Source of the DNA: JADKCZ01 sp963786945
Lineage (GTDB): Bacteria > Myxococcota > Myxococcia > Myxococcales > Anaeromyxobacteraceae
Direction of reading: 5' to 3'
Length of the DNA: 64,000 nucleotides
Assembly: GCA_963786945.1 (NCBI GenBank)
Contig: CAWBAO010000006.1
Span: 496,001-560,000 of the forward strand
Each line of letters begins with the position of its first letter. Position 1 is the first letter of the stretch. Under the pieces are notes generated by a model. It was not told the origin of the DNA, did no database searches, and saw only the letters and a list, made by a program, of their open reading frames with translations. Below, piece after piece: positions 9,587-22,047 of this stretch. The translations under genes were made by a program, and so were the position numbers.

Positions 9587-11117
9587 TCGCCGCCCTGCTC
9601 GCCCTGCTGCTGGCCGCGCCGCCGGTCGACCTCGGCGCGGCGGTGCGCCGCCTCCACGACGAGGACGTGGCCGGGGCCGCCCCCCTCATCGAGGCGGCGG
9701 CCGCGGCCCGCCCCGGCGACCCGGCCGCGCAGCTGGCGCAGGGCCAGCTCCGCTTCTTCCAGCACCGCTACCAGGAGGCGGTCACGCTGCTGGAGGCGGG
9801 CGGCCGCGGCGGCGACCCCACCGGCCTGCTGCGCCTGGCCCGGTCCGCCGTGGAGCTGATGCGCGGCCACGCCGAGGCCGAGGGCGAGCACTTCGTGATC
9901 TCCTACCCGAAGGGGAAGGACGAGGTGCTGGTCCCCTACCTGCTGGAGACGCTGGAGGCCCAGCGGGCCGCCCTGGCCGCCGACCTCGGGGTGGCCCCGC
10001 CGGAGAAGGTGCGGGTGGAGATCCTCGGCGCCGTCTCCGAGCTGGCCCGCCTCTCCACCCTCACCGACGCCGAGATCCGCGCCTCCGGCACCATCGCGCT
10101 CTGCAAGTACGGCAAGCTCATGGTGGTGTCGCCCAAGGCGCTCTTCACCGGCTACGACTGGCTCGACACCGCCGCCCACGAGTACGTCCACTACGCGGTG
10201 ATGCGCGCCGCCGGGCCGGCCACGCCCATCTGGCTCCACGAGGGGCTGGCCAAGTGGCTGGAGACCCGCTGGCGCGGGGCGGGCGGGCAGGACTTCACGC
10301 CCTTCTCGGCGGCGCTGGTGCGGCGGGCGGCCGAGAAGGGCACGCTGGTCACCTTCGAGCAGATGCACCCCTCGATGGCCAAGCTGCCCTCCCAGGAGCA
10401 GTCGGCGCTGGCCTTCGCCGAGGTGGCGCTGGCGGTGGAGCTGATGGTGGAGCGGGGCGGGACCCCGGCGCTGGCGCGGACGCTGCAGCTGCTGGCGGGC
10501 GGCACCCCCGTCGAGGCCGCGGTGTCCGCGGCGGTGGGCACGCCCTGGCCCGACTTCATGGCCGCCTGGCGGCGCCACCTGCTGGCCCGGCCGCTGCCGA
10601 AGGGCGGCGCCCAGGCCCTGCACCGGCTCAAGTTCATCGACGACCCGAAGCTGGGGGGGCCGTGGGCCGAGTGGGCCGAGCTCGAGGACCCCCGGGCGCG
10701 CGAGTTCGCCCGGCTCGGCGAGCTGATGCGCGAGCGGGGGCGGGCGGTGGCGGCCCGGCTGGAGTACCGCAAGGCGCTCGACCGGGGCGGCGCGCGGGTG
10801 GCGGTGCTGGCCAACCAGTTCGCGGTGGTGGCCATGCAGACCGGGCGGCCGGCCGAGGCCGAGCGGGTGCTGGACGAGGCGCTGGGCTGGAACCCGGACG
10901 CCCCGGCCCTGCGGGTGCGGCTCGGCCGGCTGCTGCTCGGCCGCCAGGAGTTCGCCCGGGCCCGCGAGCAGTTCACGCTGGCCAACCGGCAGGACCCGTT
11001 CGATCCCGAGATCCACGCCGGGCTGGCGCTGGCGCTGGACGCGCTCGGCGATCCGGGTTCCGCCTCGCGCGAGCGGCGCTTCGCGGAGATACTGCAGTCG
11101 AGAGGACACGCCACGCC

Positions 11118-11121
<4 letters not shown>
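9583..11121 (+). CDS. Gluzincin (peptidase MA-like) metallopeptidase with TPR repeats, exported
   Basis: 512 residues from GTG 9583, overlapping the upstream stop (GTGA). The N-terminus (VIAALLALLLAAPPVDLG) is a signal peptide. TPR-like helices flank a zinc-protease core. The HExxH motif is HEYVH near residue 199 and the third ligand is in WLHEGLAKWLE about 20 residues later, the gluzincin arrangement of the peptidase MA family. C-terminal TPRs (ALGWNPDAPALRVRLGRLLL and the following unit) suggest protein binding. It sits between DUF4175 and moxR in one operon, so a protease acting with the MoxR chaperone system in the envelope is plausible. Confidence 0.88.
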
Positions 11122-12119
<998 letters not shown>

Positions 12120-12120
<1 letters not shown>

Positions 12121-13022
12121 TGGCGGCGCCGCGCCCCCTGCTCGACCCGGAGGTGCTGGCCCGGCTCGGGACCCTCAAGCTGCGGGTGCGGGCCATCACC
12201 GAGGGGATCCTCTCCGGGCTGCACCGCTCGCCGCACCACGGCCAGTCGGTCGAGTTCGCCGAGCACAAGGAGTACGCCCCCGGCGACGACGTGCGGCGCA
12301 TCGACTGGAAGGCCTACGGCAAGTTCGACAAGTACTACGTGAAGCAGTTCGAGCAGGAGACCAACCTGCGCTGCCACCTGGTGGTCGACACCTCCGGCTC
12401 GATGGGCTGGAAGGGGGCGCCGGGGCGGCTCACCAAGCTGGAGTACGGCGCCGCGCTGGCCGCCTCGCTGGCCTGGCTGCTGGTGCGCCAGGCCGACGCC
12501 GCCGGGCTGCTGCTCTGCGCCGGCGAGGTGGTCAAGGCCATCCCGCCCAAGGCCTCGGCCAGCCACCTGCAGCCCATCGTCGAGGCGCTCTCGGCGGCGG
12601 TGCCGGCCGGGCCGACCCGGCTCGACGCCGCCGTCGACTGGGTGGTGGAGCACGCCCCGCGCCGCTCGGCGGTGGTGGTCCTCTCCGACCTCTTCGACGA
12701 GGACCGGCGGCTCCTCCGGCAGCTGGCCCAGCTCTCCCGCCGCGGCCACGAGGTCACCATCTTCCACCTGCTCGACCCGGCCGAGCTCGAGTTCCCCTTC
12801 GAGGAGCCCACCCTCTTCCTCTCCATGGAGGACGGCCGCTCGGTCGAGGCGGTGGGGCGCGAGGTGCGCGCCGGCTACCTGGCGCTCCTGGCCGAGTGGC
12901 TGGCGGCGGTGAAGCGGGAGGCCGCCGAGGCCGACCTCGACTACACGCTCTGCCGCACCGACCGGCCGCTCGACGAGGTGCTGCTGCCGTTCCTGGCCCG
13001 GCGGGAGCGCCACGCCGCATGA
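12120..13022 (+). CDS. DUF58 domain protein with VWA-like fold
   Basis: 300 residues. The ATG shares its A with the moxR stop. The diagnostic DUF58 stretch EYAPGDDVRRIDWKAYGK is present near residue 55. A MIDAS-like metal site follows, LVVDTSGSMGW (DxSxS). DUF58 proteins are obligate neighbours of MoxR ATPases and are thought to be their substrates. The gene is tightly packed between moxR and the BatA-like gene. Confidence 0.92.
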
Positions 13023-15165
13023 GCATCGGCTTCCTCGACCCGGCGCTGCTCTGGGGGCTGGGCGCGGCCTCGCTGCCGCTGCTCATCCACCTCTTCTTCC
13101 GCCGCCGCCCCCGCCCGCTGGCCTTCCCCGCCTTCGAGCTGCTGCTGCGGGCCCGGCGCCAGACCGAGCGGCGCCTCAAGCTGCGCAAGCTGCTGCTCTT
13201 CCTGGCCCGCACCCTGGTGCTGGCGGCGGTGGCGCTGGCGCTGGCCCGGCCGAGAGCCGAGCGGCCCGAGGCGGCCGCCGCGGTGGCCGCCGGCCCCGCC
13301 GCCACGGTCATCCTGCTCGACGGCTCCGGCTCCATGGGCTGGCGGCTGGGCGGCGAGACCCTCTTCGAGCGCGGCCGGCGCGAGGCGCTGGCGGCCCTCA
13401 CCCGGCTGGGGAGCGAGGAGCCGGTGGCGGCGCTCCTCTGCGACGGCACCCCGCCCCGGGCGGTCGCCCCCTCCTTCGACCGGGCCGCGGCCCGCGAGCT
13501 GCTGGCCGAGGCCCGGCCCACCGCGCTCCACGCCGACCTCACCGCCTGCCTGGCGGCCGCGGCGCAGGGGCTGGCCGAGGGGCGGGGGCAGGAGCGCCTC
13601 GGCAAGCGCATCGTGGTGCTGACCGACCTCACCGCCACGGCCTGGCGGCTGGAGGCGCCGCCGCCCCAGCTGCCCGGCCCGGGAGGCCGCCCGGTGCGCC
13701 CCGAGGTGGAGGTGGTGGACGTGGCCCGCGGCGCGGCGCTGCCCAACCTGGCCGTCACCGGGCTCGCCGCCGAGCCCGACGCCGCGGTCGGGCCGCGCGG
13801 CTACCGGGTCACCGCCACCGTGCTCAACGCCGGCAGCGAGCGGGCCACCGAGGTCCCGCTCACCCTGCGCGCCGCCGGCGACGCCCGCCCGCCGGTGCGC
13901 GCCTTCCTCGACCTCCCGCCCGGCGCCAGCGTCCGCAAGACCTTCTCCCACGCCTTCGCCGCGGGCGGGCCGGCGGTGCTCACCGCCGCGCTGCCGGCCG
14001 ACCCGCTGGCGCTCGACGACGAGCGCTCGCTCACGCTGCGCGTGCCGCGCGAGGTCAAGGCGCTGGTGGTGGACGGCGCGCCCTCGCCCACCCGGCTGCG
14101 CGACGAGGCCTGGTTCGTCGAGGCGGCGCTCGGCTCGCCGGCCTCGCCGGTGCGCCCCACGCTCATCGACGCCGAGGCCCTGGCCACCGCCGACCTCCGC
14201 GCCTTCGACGTGGTGCTGCTGCTCAACGTCCGCACCGTGGGGGCGCGCGGGCCCGACCTCGAGGCCTTCGTCCACGCCGGCGGCGGCCTCTTCGTCTCCA
14301 TGGGCGACCAGGTCGACCCCGACGTGGCCAACCGCGAGCTGGCGGCGCTCCTGCCGCTGCCGCTCCACCTCGTCAAGACCGCCGCCGCGCCCGGCGCCGA
14401 GCAGGGCGCCGCCCGGCTGGCCCGCGATCGACGAGGCCCACCCGGCCCTGTCGGTCTTCACCGGCGAGGCGCGCGAGGGGCTGGTGGGGGCCCGCTTCCA
14501 GCGCTACATGCTGACCCGGCCGGCCGGGCGCGGCGAGCCGCCGGCGGTGCTGGCCGCCTACGACGACGGGGCCCCGGCGCTGGTGGAGGCGCGGCGCGGC
14601 CAGGGGCGGGTGCTGCTCTACACCTCGACCGTCGACCGCGACTGGACCGACTGGCCGCTCCGCACCAGCTTCCTGCCGGCCATGCAGCGCTTCGCCGGCT
14701 GGCTCTCCGGGGCGCTCGACGACCGGCGCGACCCGCCCACCGTGGTCGGCACCGCGCGCACCCTCCACCTCGGGCCGGGCCGGCGCCTGGCGGCGCTGGT
14801 GGGGCCGGACGGGGCGAGCCACCCGGCGCGCGACCTCGGGGCCACGCTGGCGACCACCGCCGACGGCGGGAGCGACGTCACCTTCTCGCCGCGCCAGCCG
14901 GGGGTGTGGCAGGCGCAGGTGGAGGAGCGCGGCACCACCCGCGCCGACGGGGCGCTCGCCTTCGCCGCGGTGGTCGATCCGCGCGAGTCGGACACCCGGC
15001 GGCTCGAGCCCGAGGACCTCACCGCCTGGCTGGGCGGCGCGGGCCACCGCGCGCGTGGACGGGCCGGCCGGCGGCGCCGGCGGCGGGGCCGGCGTCCCGC
15101 TCTGGTCGATCCTGCTGGCGGTGGCGGTGGCCCTCTTCCTGGCCGAGGCGGCGCTGCTGGCGTGA
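13019..15165 (+). CDS. BatA-type membrane protein with VWA domain (two apparent +1 frameshifts)
   Basis: About 714 residues after correction. The ATG at 13019 overlaps the DUF58 stop (ATGA). The N-terminus FLDPALLWGLGAASLPLLIHLFF followed by a basic stretch is the BatA N-terminal hallmark. A second helix (LLFLARTLVLAAVALALARP) follows, then a VWA domain with ILLDGSGSMGW. The frame moves near 14425 (CTGGCC-C-GCGATC) and again near 15052 (CGCGCG-C-GTGGAC). Both are repaired by removing one base. The C-terminus then ends in a membrane helix, PLWSILLAVAVALFLAEAAL. It is the last gene of the DUF4175-MoxR operon and probably the membrane-bound effector. Confidence 0.88.
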
Positions 15166-15214
15166 GCGCCGGCGCCGGCTTGAACCGTGCGTCGGGCCGG
15201 GCCATCCTGCCGGC

Positions 15215-16333
15215 ATGGGCCCCCGCTCCGCCGATCTCGACCGCGCCGCCGCCGGCCTGCTCTGCGTGGGCTTCCACGGCACCGGCCCGTCGCCCGAGGT
15301 GCTCGAGCTCATCGCCCGCGGCGTGGGCGGGGTCATCCTCTTCTCGCGCAACCTGGTGGACGCCGAGCAGGTGGCCGGGCTGGCCGGCGCCCTGAAGCGG
15401 GCGGCGGGGCGCCCGCTGCTGGTGTCGGTCGACCAGGAGGGCGGGCGGGTGGCCCGGCTGCGCGCCGCCCACGGCTTCACCGAGCTGCCGCCCATGCGCC
15501 GCCTCGGCGAGCGCGGCGACGAGGCCCTGGCCTTCGAGGCCGGGGCGCTGCTGGGGCGCGAGCTGCGCGCCGTCGGCATCGACCAGGACTACGCGCCGGT
15601 GGTGGACGTCGACACCAACCCGCTGAACCCGGTCATCGGCGACCGCAGCCTCTCGCGCGACCCGGAGCGGGTGGGGCGGCTCGGCGCGGCGCTGGCCCGG
15701 GGGCTGCAGTCGGCCGGGGTGGCGGCCTGCGCCAAGCACTTCCCCGGCCACGGCGACACCAGCCAGGACTCGCACCTCGTCCTGCCGCGCCTGCCGCACC
15801 CGCTGGAGCGGCTCGAGGCGGTGGAGCTGCGCCCCTTCACGGCGCTGGCCCGGGCCGGGGTGGCGGCGGTGATGACGGCCCACGTGGTCTTCGAGGCGCT
15901 CGACCCGGTGCGGCCGGCCACCCTCTCGCCGCCGGTGCTGGCCCTGCTGCGCCGCTCCTGCGGCTTCGAGGGGGCCTGCGTCTCCGACGACCTGGAGATG
16001 AAGGGGATCAGCGCGCAGGTGCCGCTGGAGGAGGCGGCGCCGGGGGCGGTGGCGGCGGGCGTGGACCAGCTGCTCGTCTGCCACACCGCGGCGGTGCAGC
16101 ACCGGGCCATCGACCTGGTGCGGGGCGCGCTGGAGACCGGGCGGATCCCGCCGGCCCGGCTGGCCGAGGCCACGGCGCGGGTGGCAGGGCTGCTCCGCTG
16201 GGCCGGCCCGCCGCCCGACCCGCGGGCGGCCCGGGCGGCGCTGCGGACCGCCGCGCACCTGGCGCTGGCCGAGCGGCTGGGCGGCGGAGCGGGACTGGCT
16301 GCGGGGGCCGGGCGCGACCCGACCGCCGGCTGA
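15215..16333 (+). CDS. nagZ: Glycoside hydrolase family 3, beta-N-acetylhexosaminidase (NagZ type)
   Basis: 372 residues from ATG 15215. The family signature KHFPGHGDTSQDSH lies near residue 175 and holds the acid/base His-Asp loop of NagZ. The nucleophile Asp is in SDDLEMKG. The segments SVDQEGGRVARL and YAPVVDVDTNP are also typical. NagZ removes N-acetylglucosamine from peptidoglycan turnover products in the cytosol; no signal peptide is present, which agrees. The length is slightly above the usual 340 because of a C-terminal Ala/Gly extension. It starts 49 bases after the BatA-like gene, so read-through is possible. Confidence 0.93.
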   Translation: MGPRSADLDRAAAGLLCVGFHGTGPSPEVLELIARGVGGVILFSRNLVDAEQVAGLAGALKRAAGRPLLVSVDQEGGRVARLRAAHGFTELPPMRRLGERGDEALAFEAGALLGRELRAVGIDQDYAPVVDVDTNPLNPVIGDRSLSRDPERVGRLGAALARGLQSAGVAACAKHFPGHGDTSQDSHLVLPRLPHPLERLEAVELRPFTALARAGVAAVMTAHVVFEALDPVRPATLSPPVLALLRRSCGFEGACVSDDLEMKGISAQVPLEEAAPGAVAAGVDQLLVCHTAAVQHRAIDLVRGALETGRIPPARLAEATARVAGLLRWAGPPPDPRAARAALRTAAHLALAERLGGGAGLAAGAGRDPTAG

Positions 16334-17671
16334 CTAGGCGCGGCGCTCCAGGATCTTCAGCTCCGCCATCCCGTGGAGGAAGCCGTAGACCACGTGCTCC
16401 GGCCGCCGGGCCAGCGCCACCAGCTCGGAGACGGTGCGGGTGCCGTCGATGCGCGGCAGCAGCTCCGCCTCCCACCGCTCCAGCTCCACCTCGTGCAGCT
16501 CGTAGGCCGGCTGCGGCGTGGGGATGAGCCGGTCCTCGGGGGAGAGGAGGCGGAGGAGCCGCTCCGGCCGGTAGAGCTTCTTGACGCCGCGGGTGATGAG
16601 GTGGGCCGGGTGCAGGTCGATCTTGATGGCCTGGCTGGCGGCCCGGTCGGCGAAGTGGAGCCGGTACTCGCCGTCCTCCCAGCCGAACAGCGAGTAGATG
16701 ATGGCCTTCACCTGCTGGGCCACGAAGTAGAGCTTCTCCGTCTCCTTGAGCAGGGCCATCTCCACCAGGATGTCGCCGGTGCGCCGGCCGGTCCGGTCGG
16801 CGGCGGCCCGCACCAGGTCGAGCTGCCGCTGGTTGATCTTGCCGACCCGGACCAGGAACGGGCCGAAGCGGTCGGTCACCAGGTTGGAGATGGCGAAGCA
16901 GGGGGCGCCCCGGTCGAAGTAGATGGTCTTCTTCACCTTGCCGCGCTGCACCGTCAGCTCGCCGGTCTGCTGCGCGAGGTGGAAGGCGGTGATGAGGTCG
17001 GGCAGGTTGTCGTCGAGCTTCCCCTGCGGCGCGGGCACGCCGGCGGCGCGGCGGGCCCTGGGCGGCGCCGACGGGGCGGCCGCGGCCGACGGCGGGGGGA
17101 GGGGCGGCGGGCGGGCCGGCCCGCCCAGCGCCGCGGCGGTGACGTTCTCGCCGCTCAGCACCGCCGAGACCGTTCCGCCCTCGGTCAGCACCACCCGGCC
17201 GGTCAGCTCCATGGCGTCGACCGGCTCGTCGGCCTCGACCGCCACCTCCACGTCGAAGTCGTCGGTGGACTCGGGCGGTGGCGCCGGCGGGGCGCGGCCG
17301 GGCGGGGCCGCGGGCAGCAGCGCCCGCAGGGCCTCGATCAGCCTGGTGCCGGGGAAGGGCTTCTCGAAGTAGCCGGCGGCCCCGTGCGCCTGGCGGGCCT
17401 CGGCGGCGGCCCGGCCGCCCTTGAGGACGCCGGTCATGAAGACGTAGGGGACGCCCGCCTTCCGCAGCGCCGCGCCCACCTCGTGGCCCATCATGTCGGG
17501 GAGGAGCACGTCCACCACCGCCGCCGACGGGGGCTGGTGGGCGATCTCCTCGAGCCCGCCGCGGCCGCGCAGCGCCGTCACCGCCTCCCAGCCCTCGGCC
17601 TCGACGAGGCGTGCCAGCAGGGTGATCAGCTCGGCGTTGTCGTCGACGAGCAGGATGCGCGGACGGCTCAC
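16334..17671 (-). CDS. Response regulator with DUF4388 (PATAN-like) output domain
   Basis: 445 residues from GTG 17671. The receiver domain is at residues 1-120 (ILLVDDNAELITLL, phosphoacceptor in AAVVDVLLPDMMG, KPF near 110). A Pro/Ala-rich linker follows. A DUF4388 domain covers roughly residues 220-440 (LPDLITAFHLAQQTGELTVQRGKVKKTIYFDRG, then KAIIYSLFGWEDGEYRL). DUF4388 regulators are abundant in myxobacteria and are linked to surface behaviour and motility. The start overlaps the MFS stop by four bases. It meets nagZ tail to tail with no spacer. Confidence 0.9.
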   Translation of the reverse strand: MSRPRILLVDDNAELITLLARLVEAEGWEAVTALRGRGGLEEIAHQPPSAAVVDVLLPDMMGHEVGAALRKAGVPYVFMTGVLKGGRAAAEARQAHGAAGYFEKPFPGTRLIEALRALLPAAPPGRAPPAPPPESTDDFDVEVAVEADEPVDAMELTGRVVLTEGGTVSAVLSGENVTAAALGGPARPPPLPPPSAAAAPSAPPRARRAAGVPAPQGKLDDNLPDLITAFHLAQQTGELTVQRGKVKKTIYFDRGAPCFAISNLVTDRFGPFLVRVGKINQRQLDLVRAAADRTGRRTGDILVEMALLKETEKLYFVAQQVKAIIYSLFGWEDGEYRLHFADRAASQAIKIDLHPAHLITRGVKKLYRPERLLRLLSPEDRLIPTPQPAYELHEVELERWEAELLPRIDGTRTVSELVALARRPEHVVYGFLHGMAELKILERRA

Positions 17672-18921
17672 GGTGGGACGACCATAGCACGCGGTCCCCG
17701 CTCCAGCCGGCGCCGCCGGGCCGGCCCGGCGGCGAGGTGGAGGGCCGCCGCCAGCGCCCCGGCCACCAGGCAGCCGAGCCAGAGGGTGCGCCCGCCGAAG
17801 CGGTGCAGCACCTCGCCGCCCACCAGCGGGGAGAGCGTGAAGGCCAGCCCCCAGGCCATGTGGAAGGCGCCCTGGTAGCGGCCGCGCAGGTCGGGCGGGG
17901 CCAGGTCGGCGACGAGGGTCGAGGCCACCGGGAAGCCCAGCACTTCACCGACGGTATAGAGCAGGGCGCCGGCCACGTAGGCGGTGAGCGAGCCGGCGAA
18001 GGCGTTGAGGCCGAAGCCGAGCCCGATGAGGAGCGAGGAGAGGGCCAGCACCCGGGCGCCGTCGTGGCGGGCCAGCCGCGGCGAGAGCAGCGGCTGCAGC
18101 ACCACCACCCCGACGCCGTTGAGCGCCATGATCAGCGAGAACTTCAGCGGGCCGACCCCGTGGGCGGCGTAGTCGAGCGGCGCCGCCAGCTGGAACTGGG
18201 TGAAGACCAGCAGCACCGCCAGGTGCAGGCCGAGGAAGGCCATGAAGGGCCCGTCGCCGAAGACCCGCAGCAGGCCGTGCACCACCGGCGCCGGGGCGTG
18301 GTGGGCCGGCCGGGTCTCCGGCACCCGGGCCAGCACGATGAGCGCGAAGGCCAGCGAGGTGGCGGCGTCGGCCAGGAAGAGGGCCAGCATGGAGCGCTCG
18401 GCCACGAAGCCGGCCACCGAGAGGCTGACCGCCCAGCCCAGGTTGACCGCCCAGTAGATCAGGCCGTAGGCGCGGGCCCGGTCGACCGGCTCCACCACGT
18501 CGGCCACCGCGGCCTGCGCGGCCGGGCGGTAGACGTCGCCGGTGAGCGCGGCCAGGAAGGCGACGAAGGTCAGCCAGGCCGGATCGCGCAGGAAGCCGAG
18601 CACCGCCACGCAGGCGCCGCCCAGCGTCAGCCCCATCAGCATGGTCCGGCGGCGCCCGATCCGGTCGGCCAGCGCGCCGCCCACCGGGCCGGCCAGCAGC
18701 AGCCCCAGCCCGTAGAGCGCCACCACCTGCCCGGCCCGGCTGGTGGAGAAGCCGCGGTCCTGGACCAGGTAGAGGGCCAGGAAGGTGATGACGAAGGAGG
18801 CCAGCCGGTTGACCAGCATGCCGGCCCAGAGCATCCAGAAGAGGTTGGGCAGGCCGCCGGTGGCGGCGCGGAAGCGGGGAGCGAGGAAGCCCACGGGGGC
18901 GAGAAGGTACCGGGAAAACAC
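17668..18921 (-). CDS. Major facilitator superfamily transporter
   Basis: About 417 residues. No ATG exists near the front, so I take GTG 18921 (VFSRYLLAPVGFLAPRF), with a possible site GAGG upstream. ATG starts further in would remove the first helix. About twelve hydrophobic segments are present. The MFS loop 2-3 motif is GGALADRIGRRRTMLMG. The sequence resembles the YfcJ/drug-exporter type, and the substrate cannot be told. It lies 56 bases after glnA in the same direction and is coupled to the response regulator downstream. Confidence 0.87.
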   Translation of the reverse strand: MFSRYLLAPVGFLAPRFRAATGGLPNLFWMLWAGMLVNRLASFVITFLALYLVQDRGFSTSRAGQVVALYGLGLLLAGPVGGALADRIGRRRTMLMGLTLGGACVAVLGFLRDPAWLTFVAFLAALTGDVYRPAAQAAVADVVEPVDRARAYGLIYWAVNLGWAVSLSVAGFVAERSMLALFLADAATSLAFALIVLARVPETRPAHHAPAPVVHGLLRVFGDGPFMAFLGLHLAVLLVFTQFQLAAPLDYAAHGVGPLKFSLIMALNGVGVVVLQPLLSPRLARHDGARVLALSSLLIGLGFGLNAFAGSLTAYVAGALLYTVGEVLGFPVASTLVADLAPPDLRGRYQGAFHMAWGLAFTLSPLVGGEVLHRFGGRTLWLGCLVAGALAAALHLAAGPARRRRLERGPRAMVVPP

Positions 18922-18977
18922 GAGGGGCGGCCACCTCGCGGTGACCGCCCCCGGGTGAAGCGCCTGCGCCGCGCCGC

Positions 18978-20411
<1,434 letters not shown>

Positions 20412-20486
20412 GTCTCCGACGTGAGAGAGGGGGCTGCGGGTGGATTCGTTAGCACGCGGCGTGCCGGTCCAGCGTGGAGATCCGGG

Positions 20487-20504
20487 GGGCAAAAGCCCAG
20501 CCGC
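20487..20504 (-). promoter_or_regulatory. Putative sigma54 (-24/-12) promoter of glnA
   Basis: On the minus strand the DNA reads GCGGCTGGGCTTTTGCCC. The invariant GG (plus-strand 20502-20501) and GC (20490-20489) are exactly ten bases apart, with TT before the GC as in the consensus. The predicted transcript would start near 20478, about 67 bases before the glnA ATG. Its position behind ntrC, which encodes a sigma54 activator, supports the reading. The -24 half is only a partial match. Confidence 0.5.
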
Positions 20505-20527
20505 AACAGGGGGCTACCCGACGGTGG

Positions 20528-20567
20528 TGCCCTGTTTTCGGGCACCCGGTTGCCCGGTTTCCGGGCA
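20528..20567. promoter_or_regulatory. Two 17-bp dyads, TGCCC-N7-GGGCA: candidate NtrC enhancer sites
   Basis: Two palindromes of the same design stand side by side: TGCCCTGTTTTCGGGCA at 20528-20544 and TGCCCGGTTTCCGGGCA at 20551-20567. Their centres are 23 bases apart. They have the same length and outline as the enteric NtrC site (TGCAC-N7-GTGCA). They lie about 60 and 80 bases upstream of the predicted glnA start. They could also fold as RNA hairpins ending the ntrC transcript, but no T-run follows in that direction. Confidence 0.5.
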
Positions 20568-20591
20568 GCCGGACGGCCCGGGCCTGCGGGG

Positions 20592-22037
20592 TCACCGCGC
20601 CTTCATCCCCAGCGCGCGCATCCGCTCCCGGAGCGTGTTCCGGTTCATCCCCAGCAGCTCGGCCGCCCGCAGCTGGTTCCCCTTGGTCCGGGCCATGGCC
20701 TCGGCGATGAGCGGCCGCTCCAGCGCCTCCAGGGCGGCCTGGTAGCGGCCGCCCTCGGGCTCGGCGGCGTCGAGGACGGTGTGCACCAGCCCCGACAGGC
20801 CGCGCTCGGCCGCGGCGGCGGCCGGCAGCAGCCCGGAGAGCTCGGCGGCGCCGAGGCGCGGCCCGTTGAGCTTGAGGAGCGCCCGCTGGATGACGTTCTG
20901 CAGCTCGCGCACGTTGCCCGGCCAGGGGTGCGTCAGCAGCATGGCCTCGGCGTCCTTGCCGAGCGCCACCGGGCGCCCCTTGAGCTGCTGGCCGTAGCGG
21001 GCCAGGAAGTGGCGGGCCAGCAGCACCACGTCGGCCTCGCGCTCGCGCAGCGGCGGGAGCCGGATGGGCACCACCGCCAGCCGGTAGTAGAGGTCGCGCC
21101 GGAAGCGCCCCTCCTCCACCGCCGTGGCCAGGTCGGCGTTGGTGGCCGCCACCACCCGGACGTCGACCGGCAGCGCCCGCGAGCCGCCCACCCGGTCGAT
21201 CTCCCGCTCCTGCAGCACGCGCAGCAGCTTGGCCTGCAGCTCGACCGGCATCTCGCCGATCTCGTCGAGGAAGAGCGTGCCGCCGCTGGCCAGCTCGAAC
21301 TTGCCGGGGCGCCGCTCCACCGCGCCGGTGAAGGAGCCCTTCTCGTGGCCGTAGAGCTCGCTCTCGATCAGGTCGCGCGGCAGGGCCGCCATGTTGACGG
21401 TGATGAAGGGGCCGCTGGCGCGGGCCGAGTTGGAGTGGACGGCGCGGGCCACCAGCTCCTTGCCGGTGCCCGACTCGCCCATCAGCAGCACCGTCATCTC
21501 GGTGCGGGCGACCCGGCCGACCTCCTTGAACACCTCGATCATCGCCGGGGAGCGCCCCACCAGCGTCTCGGGGAGCGCCACGTCGCGGTAGCGGCGCGGC
21601 TCGGCGGACGGCTCCCCCCGCACCTCGGCGGGCGGGCCCGGCTCGGCCTCGCCGTTCTCCCCCGGGGCCACCGAGAGGTCGCGGACGATCCGCTCCACGC
21701 GGGCCAGGTCGAAGGGCTTCCCGAGGTAGTCGGCGGCGCCGCGCTTCATCGCCTCGACGGCGGTGCGCATGGTGTCCTCGGCCGTCATCACCACCACGAA
21801 GGGGGAGGCGGGACGGCCGGCGATCTCGCCGAGCAGCTTCAGCCCGTCGTCGCCGGGGAGCCGGACGTCGAGCAGCACCAGGCCGATGCCGCCCGGGCCG
21901 GTCCCCAGCGCCCGCAGCGTGTCGCGGGCCTCCTCGGCGCTGCCAGCCTCCACCGAGGGGACGCCGGCCCGCTCGCAGGTCCGGGCCAGCACGAAGCGGA
22001 TGGAGCTCTCGTCGTCGACGATCAGGACCTTGCGCAC
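20592..22037 (-). CDS. ntrC: Nitrogen regulation response regulator NtrC, sigma54 activator
   Basis: 481 residues from GTG 22037, six bases after AGGAAG; a TTG six codons upstream is less likely. The receiver domain is residues 1-120 (LIVDDESSIR, LVLLDVRLPGDDG). The AAA+ domain has GESGTGKE (Walker A) and GGTLFLDEIGEMP (Walker B). The sigma54-contact loop is GSFTGA rather than the usual GAFTGA. The Fis-type helix-turn-helix is NQLRAAELLGMNRNTLRERM near the end. It follows ntrB with a 10-base gap. Expected targets are glnA and other nitrogen genes, through phosphorylation by NtrB. Confidence 0.93.
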   Translation of the reverse strand: MRKVLIVDDESSIRFVLARTCERAGVPSVEAGSAEEARDTLRALGTGPGGIGLVLLDVRLPGDDGLKLLGEIAGRPASPFVVVMTAEDTMRTAVEAMKRGAADYLGKPFDLARVERIVRDLSVAPGENGEAEPGPPAEVRGEPSAEPRRYRDVALPETLVGRSPAMIEVFKEVGRVARTEMTVLLMGESGTGKELVARAVHSNSARASGPFITVNMAALPRDLIESELYGHEKGSFTGAVERRPGKFELASGGTLFLDEIGEMPVELQAKLLRVLQEREIDRVGGSRALPVDVRVVAATNADLATAVEEGRFRRDLYYRLAVVPIRLPPLREREADVVLLARHFLARYGQQLKGRPVALGKDAEAMLLTHPWPGNVRELQNVIQRALLKLNGPRLGAAELSGLLPAAAAAERGLSGLVHTVLDAAEPEGGRYQAALEALERPLIAEAMARTKGNQLRAAELLGMNRNTLRERMRALGMKAR

Positions 22038-22047
22038 GGGACACTTC

